A stretch of DNA of 64,000 nt, from assembly GCF_046115515.1 (NCBI RefSeq), contig NZ_CP175953.1; one strand, written 5' to 3'. Positions 1 to 8,908 of this stretch are shown here, piece by piece. The notes under the pieces are model-generated. The model saw only the letters and a list, made by a program, of their open reading frames with translations, was not told the DNA's origin and ran no database searches. Source of the stretch: Gracilimonas sp017641085 (lineage in GTDB: Bacteria > Bacteroidota > Rhodothermia > Balneolales > Balneolaceae). Position 1 is the stretch's first letter, and every line of letters starts with the position of its first letter. The position numbers were made by a program, and so were the translations under genes.

Positions 1-724
1 CCTGCATGTTTCTCATCATATCCACCATCTCCGTCAGGGGCTGTACATTTCCTTTTTCATAATATCCCTGCATCACCGTCCCGGTGCTATCTTCCGAAAG
101 CATGCTTTCGTCCATCACCGAGAAGTAGGCACTCCCTTTTCGGTTAAGCATGGCCGGGTCTTCCACATTTACTATGCGCAGACGGTCTTGTGCTTTATTA
201 TTCAGCCGGATGGTTCCATCTTTGGATACTTCCAGCATGGCATTCCCGCCTGTTTCTCCATTCGACTGCATATATTCTGCAAGCTGAACCGGGCCGGAAT
301 CTCCCATCACTTTAGCACCGGAACTGTTTACCAGGTATCCATCGGGATCAAGGTGAAACCGGCCGTCGCGGGTTAAAAACTGTTCACCATTGTCTTCCAC
401 TACAAAAAAGCCGTCGCCGTTAATGCCCATATCAAATTCATTACCGGTTGGCTCCAAAACGCCCTGCTCCAGGTTTACCTGCTGCATGGGCACACTTTTT
501 GAAATGGTTTTCCCATTCACGTTCTCCTGAAACATCCGGTAAAACACTTTGGTCCCTTTAAAGCCCGGCGTATTAATATTCGACAGGTTGTCCGCGGTCA
601 TTTCCTGAGACCGGTTCAAAACCTGCATCGCCTGCATTTGGGTATATAATCTGTCAATCATTTGTAACTGTTTGAGATCATCATTTAAGGATTTCAAAAA
701 TCCGCCGAGAACCATGGAGAACAT
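1..724 (-). CDS. flgF: Flagellar basal-body rod protein FlgF (3' end cut by window edge)
   Basis: Reading the minus strand from base 724 gives an open frame that runs off the left edge, so the C-terminus is missing; about 240 residues are visible. The N-terminus carries the rod/hook family signature (MTADNLSNINTPGFKG), followed by the FlgE/F/G-type segments GDGFFVVEDNG and TRDGRFHLDPDGYLVN. The short length before the C-terminal EMVDMMRN helix fits the proximal-rod protein FlgF better than FlgG. Two in-frame ATGs are possible, at 724 (MFSM) and 715 (MVLGG); an AGGA stretch about 10 nt upstream favours 715. A near-consensus sigma-54 promoter lies just upstream at 750-765. flgG would be expected next, outside the window. 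Confidence 0.85.
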   Translation of the reverse strand, partial: MFSMVLGGFLKSLNDDLKQLQMIDRLYTQMQAMQVLNRSQEMTADNLSNINTPGFKGTKVFYRMFQENVNGKTISKSVPMQQVNLEQGVLEPTGNEFDMGINGDGFFVVEDNGEQFLTRDGRFHLDPDGYLVNSSGAKVMGDSGPVQLAEYMQSNGETGGNAMLEVSKDGTIRLNNKAQDRLRIVNVEDPAMLNRKGSAYFSVMDESMLSEDSTGTVMQGYYEKGNVQPLTEMVDMMRNMQ

Positions 725-749
725 TTCCTGCGATTCTCACGGGTTGAAT

Positions 750-765
750 TACAAAATCTGTGCCA
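750..765 (-). promoter_or_regulatory. Sigma-54 promoter candidate upstream of flgF
   Basis: The minus strand reads TGGCAC-AGATT-TTGTA, with the spacing of the sigma-54 consensus TGGCAC-N5-TTGCA. The -24 GG is intact (764, 763); the -12 dinucleotide is GT instead of GC. Predicted transcription start is near 739, about 15-24 nt before flgF, which is normal. The same motif with a perfect -12 element precedes flgB. Confidence 0.6.
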
Positions 766-1048
766 GTCGGTTGAAAAGGTGCTTGAATTCGGCGCTAGGC
801 AGGCTTCTGAAACAGCCGTTAGAGATGTTTTAAGAAGCATTAAATCACTTATTAGAGTACTGAATCGGCTATTAATGCTGCTTCAGGTATCAACCATATA
901 CCATAGAAAGAATTTCCTGAACCGGGAAAAGTTGTACCCTTACCACCCCTTCCTCTTTTAGGGAAATGTTTTCCGTTAGCTGGATTTTTTGTCCTTCCTC
1001 TTTCCTGCCAACCCCGTTAAATCAGCCGAATTATGAAGCCTGCAGCCG

Positions 1049-1064
1049 TGGTACTGTTTTTGAT
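1049..1064 (+). promoter_or_regulatory. Weak sigma-54-like motif before flhB
   Basis: The sequence TGGTAC-TGTTT-TTGAT has sigma-54 spacing and the -24 GG, but the -12 position is GA instead of GC. The predicted start of transcription (about 1075) would almost coincide with the flhB ATG at 1076, giving a leaderless message, so this is only a candidate. Confidence 0.3.
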
Positions 1065-1075
1065 ACCTATGGGAC

Positions 1076-2152
1076 ATGGCAGATAATAAATCAGATCAGG
1101 AAAAAACGGAGGAACCCTCCCAGAAACGCCTCGATGATGCGAGGAAGGAAGGGAATGTCAGCGTCAGCAAGGAAGTCTCCTCGGTAGCCCTTATGGTTAC
1201 AGCGATTATATCGTTTGTAGCGATGAGTGGTATAATCGGTGACCGGCTTACCAAGCTGTTCGAGTCTTTCTTTTCGAACGCGGGTGGAGGTTTCGCTGAT
1301 CAGGAGGAAGCTACACGCTACCTGCAGGATGCATTATGGGCCGGTATGGAAATGCTAACCCCAACCATGATCAGCTTACTTGTAATGGCTGTTCTCGTGA
1401 ATGTGGTGCAAACAGGTGGAGTCTTTTCTTTTGATGCCCTGAAATTTAAAGGCAGCAAAATGAATCCGCTAAAAGGATTGAAGAACATTTTTTCAACCAA
1501 AGGACTGGTGGAGCTGGTAAAAGGTTTGCTGAAACTGTTCATCATCCTAACTGTCGCTTACTTCACCATGCGGAGCGATATAAATCATTTCGTTTCATTC
1601 ATCATCTCCCCTTTGGATTACAGCATGAGCCAATCCGGTTCGTTCATCCTTTTATTTGTAACCCGGATTATGGCGGCACTGTTGGTCCTTTCCATTGCTG
1701 ATGCCGTGTACCAGCAGTTTCAACATAAAAAAGACCTGCGAATGACCAAGCAGGAAGTAAAAGACGAATACAAGCAGATGGAAGGTGACCCTCATGTAAA
1801 AGGTCAGCGTAGAAAATTCGGAATGAAACTCCGCCAGCAAAAAAGAATGGATCATGCGGTTCTTGCTTCCGATGTAGTCGTCACCAACCCGACTCACTAC
1901 GCTGTTGCCCTGAAATACGATCCCGAAAAAAGTAATGCACCTATAGTAATGGTGAAGGGAAAACGGCTGCGTGCTTTAAGAATAAAAGAGCTGGCCAAGC
2001 AGTATGGCATACCTATTGTAGAGAATGTACCTGTAGCCCGGGCTCTTTATGCGACGGCTGAGGAAGACGAATTCATTCCTGCAGACCTCTATCGTGCCGT
2101 AGCAGAGATCCTGGCGTACGTTTATAAACTGAAAAACAAACACAAAGTATAA
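1076..2152 (+). CDS. flhB: Flagellar type III export apparatus protein FlhB
   Basis: 358 residues, normal for FlhB. This is the export-gate membrane protein that switches substrate class from rod/hook to filament. The N-terminus has the family's charged EKTEEPSQKRLDDARKEG stretch. Four hydrophobic segments follow (about 36-56, 92-112, 144-164, 188-210), then a cytoplasmic domain with the autocleavage motif N271-P-T-H. It opens a rightward operon; flhA starts 5 bases after its stop. The start is fixed by the conserved N-terminus. Confidence 0.97.
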   Translation: MADNKSDQEKTEEPSQKRLDDARKEGNVSVSKEVSSVALMVTAIISFVAMSGIIGDRLTKLFESFFSNAGGGFADQEEATRYLQDALWAGMEMLTPTMISLLVMAVLVNVVQTGGVFSFDALKFKGSKMNPLKGLKNIFSTKGLVELVKGLLKLFIILTVAYFTMRSDINHFVSFIISPLDYSMSQSGSFILLFVTRIMAALLVLSIADAVYQQFQHKKDLRMTKQEVKDEYKQMEGDPHVKGQRRKFGMKLRQQKRMDHAVLASDVVVTNPTHYAVALKYDPEKSNAPIVMVKGKRLRALRIKELAKQYGIPIVENVPVARALYATAEEDEFIPADLYRAVAEILAYVYKLKNKHKV

Positions 2153-2157
2153 TTCAC

Positions 2158-4308
2158 ATGGCCTTTGGCGGAATCACAACCGAAAAGTTAAAAGGAACAT
2201 TTTTCCAGACGGATGTCTTAATTTCCTCCAGTATCATCATGATCCTGTTGATTATGATTATACCGTTCCCCACACAGTTGATGGATTTCTTCCTGGCGTT
2301 GAACATCTCCCTTTCCCTCATCGTGATGCTGGTGGCCTTCTATGCTTTGAAGCCTTTACAGTTTGCCGTTTTCCCCGGTATGCTTTTGATTCTCACCCTC
2401 TTCCGGCTTTCGCTGAACGTGGGTACAACCCGGCTCATTTTAAGTGAAGGCTATGCCGGTTCCATCATTGAATCGTTTGGGGGATTTATTGTACAGGGCA
2501 ACTTTGTAATCGGGATTATCATTTTCGCGGTTTTGATAATTATCAACTTTGTGGTTATTACCAAAGGTGCTACCCGTATTGCTGAAGTTGCCGCCCGATT
2601 TACCCTGGATGCCATGCCCGGTAAACAGATGTCGATTGATGCCGACCTCGCCGCAGGATTACTCACCGACGAAGAAGCCAAAAAGAAACGAGAGGAAATT
2701 GCCCGCGAAGCTGATTTCTACGGAGCCATGGATGGTGCCAGTAAGTTTGTTCGCGGTGACGTAATCGCCGGACTTCTCATTACCTTTATAAATATTATAG
2801 GCGGTCTCATCATCGGAACCGTACAGCTTGGGATGCCGATTGGAGCTGCAGCTGCTAAATATACGCTGATGACTATCGGTGACGGTCTGGTTTCTCAAAT
2901 TCCCGGGCTGTTGATCTCGACGGCTGCAGGTATCATGGTTTCGCGTGCTGCTTCGGAGGGTAACCTGGGTAACGAACTTAAGTTTCAGCTGTTGGGGAAT
3001 CCCAAGACCGTCATCATCGGTGCTGTATTTGTATTTTTTATGGGGATGTTGCCCGGACTTCCCGTCATCCCCTTCTGGAGTATTGCCGGTTTCTTCCTGT
3101 TTATGGGAGTGAAGAACTTTCAGCGTGAAGAAGATGAAAGGCTTGAAGAAGAAGCGGCAGAAACAAAAGAACTGTCCGGCAAAGCCGAAGATCCGGTTGA
3201 GAATTACTTACTGATGGATACCCTGGAGCTCGAAATTGGCTACAGCCTTATTCCCATGGTAGAAGCCAACCAAGGAGGTGACTTACTGGATCGAATGACT
3301 TCACTCCGAAAACAACTTGCTTCCGAGCTCGGTATCATCATCCCTTCAATTCGAATACGGGATAATGTTCAGCTTGACGCCAACCACTATACCATAAAGA
3401 TGAGAGGAATTATGCAGGGCGATGGTGAAATCCTCCCCGGCTATCACCTCACTTTGCTTCCGGCTGATTTTAAACCGGATATCCAGGGCATTGAAACCAA
3501 AGACCCGACCTTTGGTATGGATGCCATTTGGGTGAGCGGAAAGAATAAGTCTCAAGCGGAAAAATATGGGCTTTCCGTGATTGAATCCGGAGCTGTGATT
3601 ACTACTCACCTGATGGAAGTGCTCAAGAAAAATGCCCATAAGCTGGTTGACCGTCAAATGGTGAAGAAGCTTATTGATAACATCAAAGAACAGCACTCGG
3701 CCCTGGTGGAAGAACTTATTCCCGATGGTATGAAGGTGGGAGAAATACAGAAAGTATTAAAGCGACTGCTTCGCGAACGGGTACCGGTGAAAGACCTGGT
3801 TACCATTTTGGAGACCCTGGCCGATTATTGCCATCAAACCAACAACACCGATGTACTCACCGAGTACTGCCGTGCTGCTTTATCGGAGACCATCACCCGG
3901 CAGTATGCAAACAACGAGAACGAAGTAACGGTGGTAATGATGGACTCTAACCTTGAATCGCACCTGATTGCTCAGGCACAGCAGGGTACGTTAAACAGCA
4001 ACACACTTGGGCTAACCCCTGAAACGGTTGAGAAATTGTACAAGAATTCCTCAGCTACTTTTGACAGTATGATCCGTCAGGGATTTGAGCCGATTTTACT
4101 AACCTCGCCGGTTCTTCGCTTTACCCTTTTTGAGTTTTTGGCACCAATTTTGCCAGATATAAATGTGCTGTCGTACAATGACATCAGTCAAGACGTACAG
4201 TTTAAAACATTCGGCCGACTGAAGATTGAAGACCCTGTAAAGATGAATCAACCGGCGGCTAACACAGAACAACCAGCGCAACAACCTGAAGAACACGTAC
4301 TGGCATGA
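2158..4308 (+). CDS. flhA: Flagellar export gate protein FlhA
   Basis: 716 residues, typical of FlhA, which forms the nonameric ring of the export gate and docks chaperone-substrate complexes. The first ~320 residues carry about eight membrane segments and the highly conserved cytoplasmic loop (DAMPGKQMSIDADLAAGL). An acidic linker leads to the C-terminal cytoplasmic domain. Its last codons overlap the start of flhF by 4 bases (ATGA), indicating translational coupling. Confidence 0.97.
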   Translation: MAFGGITTEKLKGTFFQTDVLISSSIIMILLIMIIPFPTQLMDFFLALNISLSLIVMLVAFYALKPLQFAVFPGMLLILTLFRLSLNVGTTRLILSEGYAGSIIESFGGFIVQGNFVIGIIIFAVLIIINFVVITKGATRIAEVAARFTLDAMPGKQMSIDADLAAGLLTDEEAKKKREEIAREADFYGAMDGASKFVRGDVIAGLLITFINIIGGLIIGTVQLGMPIGAAAAKYTLMTIGDGLVSQIPGLLISTAAGIMVSRAASEGNLGNELKFQLLGNPKTVIIGAVFVFFMGMLPGLPVIPFWSIAGFFLFMGVKNFQREEDERLEEEAAETKELSGKAEDPVENYLLMDTLELEIGYSLIPMVEANQGGDLLDRMTSLRKQLASELGIIIPSIRIRDNVQLDANHYTIKMRGIMQGDGEILPGYHLTLLPADFKPDIQGIETKDPTFGMDAIWVSGKNKSQAEKYGLSVIESGAVITTHLMEVLKKNAHKLVDRQMVKKLIDNIKEQHSALVEELIPDGMKVGEIQKVLKRLLRERVPVKDLVTILETLADYCHQTNNTDVLTEYCRAALSETITRQYANNENEVTVVMMDSNLESHLIAQAQQGTLNSNTLGLTPETVEKLYKNSSATFDSMIRQGFEPILLTSPVLRFTLFEFLAPILPDINVLSYNDISQDVQFKTFGRLKIEDPVKMNQPAANTEQPAQQPEEHVLA

Positions 4309-5828
4309 TATTGAAGAATATTTTTGGGAAAACAATAGAGGCGGCTAAGAAAAGTGCCCAGCAGATGTATGGGGATGATTTCCTGGTCATTGAGTCCTTT
4401 GAAGGTGATGGAGCCGATGGTAAAGCCCGTATCACGATCTTTTCTGATGGCAAGAAGGAAGGCCAAACCAACGGCCGCCAAAATGGGCATACCCGTACTG
4501 CAGCACCTAAGCAGTCTAAACCTGAGCCTGAACAAGGCGTCATGTTTGAGCGATCCGGTGAAGCGCCGGTTCCACCTAAAAACGGGCACAGTAATGCCCA
4601 ATCCCGTAAAGATACATTGGGTTCTCTGCGTAAGTTTGCCGAGCAACAGATGGGTGCCGAACTGAACGGCTATCAAAATGGAACGACAACTTTAGAGGAA
4701 GCAAATGAACCTGAGCCGGAAAAAAATTCCGATATGTTGTACAGTCGTTCCTTCATTCGCCCTGTAAAACCGACTCCTGAAAAGAAAAAAGAAAATAAAG
4801 TTGAAGAGCCGGTTTCACCGTCTGAAAACCCAAAAGAAGAACAGAAAGAGGCCCCTTCAGGAAAAGCCAAAAGCAACGGCTTCATTACCCATTTCAAACC
4901 ATCGAAGCCACAGGCTAACAAAGCCCCTGAAGTTCGGGAAGTGGTATCAACGCGGCATAATGAGCGCGAGATAAAAGCCCTGCACAAACGATTTGACAAA
5001 CTGGAAGCTTTGCTCGACTCAGCCCTTATTTCGGCTAACCTCGACTACGCCTCCCACCCTGCTTTCCAGCAGTTGGTGCATACCGGAATAAACACCAGCG
5101 TAATTGCGGGTTGGTTCAGTGACATTATTAAAGAAGGCATCGACCCTTATGACCAAGGCGAGCTTTTTATGTCGAAGCTGGCGGAAATCATCCGTAAAGC
5201 ATTGGGTAAGCCATCTGAAGAGGAAGCTCAGAAATTCATGCTCTTTGCCGGACCATCCGGAGCAGGGAAAACACAGCTGATTATGAAGCTGACTCAACAC
5301 CCTGACTTCATGATCGACAAGAAATTAGCCGTAGTTTCAGTCTATCCGCAGGCAGAAAATGCAGCACCATATTATACCATTCTGGAACCATTCTGTGCTC
5401 AGCATGAAATTCCTTATTTCGAAGTACAGAGCGGACTGGATGTCTCAAAGATTGTTGAAGACTTAGCCGAATTTGACCATGTGTTTATCGACACACCTTC
5501 TTTAAGCATCGAACAGGATAACTCGTTCCGTGAGTTTTGGAAAATCAAACAACTGCTCTCTCCTCTTGCTCCTTTAGAGGTGCATTATGTGGTGAATGCA
5601 GCTTTGAACCGGTTTTACTTCCAGAATTCGTCAGCTACTCACCATCCCCTTCAGCCCGATTACGTGGCAATCACTCATCTTGATGAAGTGGCCCAATGGG
5701 GACCGGTTATTCCATTCCTTCAAAAAATGGGATGCAGCGCCCGGTACATCAGCACCGGCAACAAGTTGAATAACTTGAATGAGTTTAACCCACAATGGTT
5801 TGCTCAAAAGGTATTACAGGAAAATTAG
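4305..5828 (+). CDS. flhF: Flagellar SRP-type GTPase FlhF
   Basis: 507 residues. FlhF is an SRP-like GTPase that sets flagellar position and number together with FlhG. The N-terminal ~55 residues resemble the FlhF B-domain; a long low-complexity K/E/N/P-rich linker (about 55-215) follows, then a helical N-domain and the G-domain. The P-loop GPSGAGKT is at 316-323, the switch DTP at about 396-398, and the THLDE specificity motif at 457-461. The disordered linker makes it longer than many FlhF proteins. It overlaps flhA by 4 bases and is followed 4 bases later by flhG. Confidence 0.93.
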   Translation: MILKNIFGKTIEAAKKSAQQMYGDDFLVIESFEGDGADGKARITIFSDGKKEGQTNGRQNGHTRTAAPKQSKPEPEQGVMFERSGEAPVPPKNGHSNAQSRKDTLGSLRKFAEQQMGAELNGYQNGTTTLEEANEPEPEKNSDMLYSRSFIRPVKPTPEKKKENKVEEPVSPSENPKEEQKEAPSGKAKSNGFITHFKPSKPQANKAPEVREVVSTRHNEREIKALHKRFDKLEALLDSALISANLDYASHPAFQQLVHTGINTSVIAGWFSDIIKEGIDPYDQGELFMSKLAEIIRKALGKPSEEEAQKFMLFAGPSGAGKTQLIMKLTQHPDFMIDKKLAVVSVYPQAENAAPYYTILEPFCAQHEIPYFEVQSGLDVSKIVEDLAEFDHVFIDTPSLSIEQDNSFREFWKIKQLLSPLAPLEVHYVVNAALNRFYFQNSSATHHPLQPDYVAITHLDEVAQWGPVIPFLQKMGCSARYISTGNKLNNLNEFNPQWFAQKVLQEN

Positions 5829-5832
5829 AATT

Positions 5833-6630
5833 ATGAAACAGCCAATTGAATTAGAACAACCATTTGTATTCACTGTGATCAGTGGAAAAGGCGGCGTAGG
5901 TAAAAGCATGGCCAGCGTTAACACAGCGACTATGCTGAGCAAGCTGGGATACAAAGTTGCCTTGCTGGATGCTGATTTGGGCCTGGCAAATTGCGCCACC
6001 CTGTTAAACGAACCCGTGAGTGCAACGGTGAGCAGCTGGATGGAAGGCAAATGCGGAATTGAAGACTTGCCTTGCGTTACCTCCGGAATAACACTGGTAA
6101 CGGGAGCAAATGCCCCCGGCGAGAACAAGTTTAAGCCCGATCTTTTTATGGGTGCCCTCGATCAGGTGACTGCCTTTCTTAAGCAAAACCATGATTTTAT
6201 CATTATTGATACCCCTGCTGGTGCCGGTGAAATGTCTTTGTGGGCGCTGGATATCTCACAGATTGGGGTTTTGGTTCTGGTTGATGAACCCACCGCTATT
6301 TCCGATGTGTACCGCTTATGCAAGTACGTATTCAATATCGACCCCGGGTATAAATTCGCAAGCATCGTGAATTATGCTGAAAGCGAAGACACCGCCCAAA
6401 GCACCTATCAGCGGTTCAATACCATCCTGAATTATTTTCTAAACAAGCAGACGCAATACTTTGGGTTTATTCCGGCAAGCGAGCAAATCCGGGAATCGGT
6501 TCAAAAACAAAAACCGCTGCTGGACATGGGCGCCGATACAGACATACTCACGGAATTCGAGTTTATTGCAGAAAACGTGCTTGCTTATGCAAATAACGAA
6601 GAAAAAACACTTTTAAAGACCGTAAACTAA
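5833..6630 (+). CDS. flhG: MinD/ParA-type ATPase FlhG (FleN), flagellar number regulator
   Basis: 265 residues from the ATG at 5833. An upstream in-frame ATG at 5779 lies inside flhF and would add 18 non-conserved residues, so it was not used. The deviant Walker A motif SGKGGVGKS lies at about 17-25, followed by LLDADLGLANC and the Walker B-like IIIDTPAG, all typical of FlhG/YlxH. FlhG normally stimulates FlhF GTPase and restrains flagellar number; in polar flagellates it also opposes the sigma-54 activator. The position immediately after flhF is the usual one. Confidence 0.94.
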   Translation: MKQPIELEQPFVFTVISGKGGVGKSMASVNTATMLSKLGYKVALLDADLGLANCATLLNEPVSATVSSWMEGKCGIEDLPCVTSGITLVTGANAPGENKFKPDLFMGALDQVTAFLKQNHDFIIIDTPAGAGEMSLWALDISQIGVLVLVDEPTAISDVYRLCKYVFNIDPGYKFASIVNYAESEDTAQSTYQRFNTILNYFLNKQTQYFGFIPASEQIRESVQKQKPLLDMGADTDILTEFEFIAENVLAYANNEEKTLLKTVN

Positions 6631-6645
6631 CGGAAGGAGAAAACC

Positions 6646-6876
6646 ATGCTAATACGATTAATTACTGTAATTTCACTGATTCTTTTTATGCTTCTGATGA
6701 TATCCGGAGTGAACATTGAAGTTGCCCTATACCGCAGTATGCTCACATTCATGATCCTGTTCGCCGTGGTTTATATCTCCATTTTTCTGCTGAATGTGCT
6801 TCGTGAAGACCAGAATTCAGATGGCGTGTCTATGCCAAACGGCGGGAGTACTTCTAATGCTAACGGAGAAGGGTAA
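6646..6876 (+). CDS. Small two-helix membrane protein in the flhBAFG-fliA operon
   Basis: 76 residues, not recognised. Two hydrophobic segments (about 3-22 and 32-51) are joined by a short loop, followed by a polar Gly/Asn/Ser-rich tail. A strong ribosome-binding site (GGAAGGAG) precedes the ATG, and the gene fits exactly between flhG and fliA with 2 bases before the fliA start, so it is very likely translated. It may be an accessory membrane protein of flagellar placement or export; nothing more can be said from the sequence. Confidence 0.8.
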   Translation: MLIRLITVISLILFMLLMISGVNIEVALYRSMLTFMILFAVVYISIFLLNVLREDQNSDGVSMPNGGSTSNANGEG

Positions 6877-6878
6877 TC

Positions 6879-7649
6879 ATGGGAAATAAGTCACTACAAG
6901 AACTGGTTGAAATTTATTGCAAGAACCCTGTGGACGGGATTCGAAATTCTATCATCAGTAAATCCACTCCACTTATTCGCAGCATTATTGGCAAGATCAA
7001 TCGACCTGATCAGCCATTGGCACACCGTGAAGATCTGGAAAGTGCAGGAATCATCGGGCTGCTCCAGGCTTTGGATTCTTACGATTGCGAACGAAATATT
7101 CAGTTTAACACCTTCGCTTATTACCGAATCCGTGGCAGTATTGTTGATTACCTGAGAAGTATCGATCAGCTGCCAAGAAAACAGCGCAAAAACTACGGAC
7201 AGGTGCAGGAAGTTATCCAGCGAATGAGCCAGGTACTTGGCCGCGAGCCTTCTGATGAAGAAATCGCCAATGAGCTGGAAATGGAAATGGATGATTACTA
7301 CAAACTTCTTTCCAATGTACAGCAGCGAAATGTACTCTCATTAGATACTCCTGCTTATGATGAAAACTCCGGTTCCTTCTATGACTTCCATGAGGATCCA
7401 AATTCAGAAACACCGGATACCAATTTGGAGAAGAAAGAGCGCACCGAAGCTCTGCAGAAGAAAATCGGACAGCTAAAGGAAAGAGACCGTCTGATTTTGA
7501 TGCTCTATTATTATGAAGATATGACAATGAGTGAAATCGCCTTGCTGCTGGAACTTACCGAAGCCCGTATTTCTCAAATCGTGGGTAAGTTGCTCATTCA
7601 ACTCAAGGGCGACCTCGGACAAGAGCAAATGGCGTACGCAGCCAGTTGA
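6879..7649 (+). CDS. fliA: RNA polymerase sigma factor FliA (sigma-28)
   Basis: 256 residues, the size of FliA/WhiG-type sigma factors. Region 2 is at about 50-115 (DLESAGIIGLLQALDSYD; NTFAYYRIRGSIVDYLRS), with the FliA-typical LPRKQRK just after it. Region 4 near the C-terminus has the helix-turn-helix MTMSEIALLLELTEARISQI. It should direct late flagellar and chemotaxis promoters; candidate sites occur at 27384-27409, 41418-41443 and 56751-56776. It is the last gene of the flhB operon and is followed by a hairpin repeat. Confidence 0.95.
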   Translation: MGNKSLQELVEIYCKNPVDGIRNSIISKSTPLIRSIIGKINRPDQPLAHREDLESAGIIGLLQALDSYDCERNIQFNTFAYYRIRGSIVDYLRSIDQLPRKQRKNYGQVQEVIQRMSQVLGREPSDEEIANELEMEMDDYYKLLSNVQQRNVLSLDTPAYDENSGSFYDFHEDPNSETPDTNLEKKERTEALQKKIGQLKERDRLILMLYYYEDMTMSEIALLLELTEARISQIVGKLLIQLKGDLGQEQMAYAAS

Positions 7650-7672
7650 TGAGTATTAGCTATAGCTCTGCA

Positions 7673-7788
7673 GTCATTCAGAGCGGAGCGATGAACCTTA
7701 GCCACGAAATGCTTACCAAGCTTGCACTGGCTCAGATCCTTCGCGGTTAATACCCAGCCCTATTCTACTTACTTGCGCTCAGGATGAC
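7673..7788. repeat. GTCAT...ATGAC hairpin repeat, family A copy 1
   Basis: A ~116-base unit beginning GTCATTCAGAGCGGAGCG and ending GCGCTCAGGATGAC, so its ends are imperfect inverted repeats. The inner AGATCCTTCGCG block is conserved in all copies. Six copies are seen in the window (three here, three at 41.5-42.1 kb), all in the same orientation and outside genes. Confidence 0.9.
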
Positions 7789-7822
7789 CCCTAGTTGGAC
7801 TTTTTTCAACAACCTCCCAAAT

Positions 7823-7939
7823 GTCATTCAGAGCGGAGCGATGAACCTTAGCCATGAAACGATTGCCAAGCTTGATCTGGAGCAGATCCTTCGCAGATAA
7901 CACACAGCCCTAATTTTACTTTTTTTTGCTCAGGATGAC
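7823..7939. repeat. GTCAT...ATGAC hairpin repeat, family A copy 2
   Basis: About 117 bases, nearly identical in its first 25 bases to copy 1. Its right end overlaps the 3' end of the GIY-YIG gene, whose last codons and TGA stop come from the repeat terminus read on the minus strand. Confidence 0.9.
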
Positions 7940-8265
7940 TTTCTATCTGGTAGCGTATGTTTCGGAGGCCATTCTCCTAACACTACTTTATTAAGGCAAT
8001 TCCATCCCGGATTTTCCTCATTGATTAAAGCTTCCTTCCATTTTCTGCTCCTCCCCTTAATTCTTTTCTCTGCCTCAATAGCTTCTCTCATTGTTGGAAA
8101 TGCCTCATACCAAATCAGACAATAGCAGTGGTATTTACCGGCAAAGGTGTTACTCTCTCCTCTGTTTAGATAATGTTCAATGATTCGTTTGCGAACATCA
8201 TAGGTGACCCCGGTATAAAGTGTTGTTTTCTTAGGGTTAGTAACGATATAGGTATAGTGCCCCAT
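7930..8265 (-). CDS. Single-domain GIY-YIG endonuclease
   Basis: 111 residues. The GIY-YIG core is visible as YTYIV followed by LYTGVT, then the helix with R (YDVRKRIIEH), an Asn/Tyr-rich loop and the conserved E in AIEAEKRIKG. It belongs to the small YhbQ/UPF0213-like class, whose cellular role is poorly defined. No good Shine-Dalgarno is seen; a TATAAT sequence lies only about 6 bases before the ATG. The gene sits exactly between two family A repeats: it begins 28 bases from copy 3 and its stop codon is inside copy 2. This placement suggests that nuclease and repeat form one mobile or gene-conversion unit. Confidence 0.88.
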   Translation of the reverse strand: MGHYTYIVTNPKKTTLYTGVTYDVRKRIIEHYLNRGESNTFAGKYHCYCLIWYEAFPTMREAIEAEKRIKGRSRKWKEALINEENPGWNCLNKVVLGEWPPKHTLPDRKSS

Positions 8266-8293
8266 GGTTGATTATAATAAATTCTCCCCAAAA

Positions 8294-8409
8294 GTCATTC
8301 AGAGCGGAGCGATGAACCTTAGCCACGAAATACTTACCAAGCTTTTTCTGGCTCAGATCCTTCGCGATAAACATCCGGCCCCATTCTTCCCTCTTTAGCT
8401 CAGGATGAC
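8294..8409. repeat. GTCAT...ATGAC hairpin repeat, family A copy 3
   Basis: About 116 bases, same orientation and ends as copies 1 and 2. It flanks the start side of the GIY-YIG gene. Copies 2 and 3 therefore bracket that gene as direct repeats. Confidence 0.9.
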
Positions 8410-8509
8410 TCTACTTCGTCGTTCAATTTAGGCTCCGACAATTCTAATTTAATATCTAATCATTTCTGTCCGATAAAGGATTAACGAACAACCTTTTCGT
8501 TACCATAAC

Positions 8510-8767
8510 ATGTCACTCGTACCAAAAATAACACGCTTTACAAAACTGCCGGAGCTCCTGAAACACAAGCAGGAAGCCGAAGAAAAGCAGAAGAAAGGCC
8601 GGCAAGACCGAAAGGATAAAGAACGCCCTCCTTTTGTTATGGAAGACGAAGTAGCCATTCATTCCCAGGACCTGTCTGAGTTCAAAGTACAAACTCATAA
8701 AAAAGAGCCCCAAAAACCGAAAACTAAAGACGAAACCATCGGCGGACACATCGACCTACAGGCATAA
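8510..8767 (+). CDS. Small lysine/glutamate-rich hypothetical protein
   Basis: 85 residues, not recognised. It is soluble, highly charged and probably helical or disordered (KQEAEEKQKKGRQDRKDKE), ending in a less charged ETIGGHIDLQA tail. No clear ribosome-binding site is present. It stands alone between the repeat cluster and the convergent end of the large flagellar operon. The polar but non-repetitive composition favours a real gene, but this is not certain. Confidence 0.5.
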   Translation: MSLVPKITRFTKLPELLKHKQEAEEKQKKGRQDRKDKERPPFVMEDEVAIHSQDLSEFKVQTHKKEPQKPKTKDETIGGHIDLQA

Positions 8768-8908
8768 TTTTTACCTGTAGAATTCCTGTTACTAAGTTCA
8801 GGTCAAAAATTCATAACAGCCCATATCTATTCCGGTACACCAGCGAAGCCATTCATAGTTTCGTGATAAGGATTGAATGGTGAATGTCATGATTAGTTTT
8901 ATCAAAGC

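Larger units (their letters stand above)
725..1075. other. Divergent intergenic region flgF/flhB
   Basis: No convincing gene lies in these 351 bases; short open frames here lack family resemblance and start signals. The region holds the flgF sigma-54 candidate at its left end and a weaker sigma-54-like motif at its right end. Confidence 0.6.
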
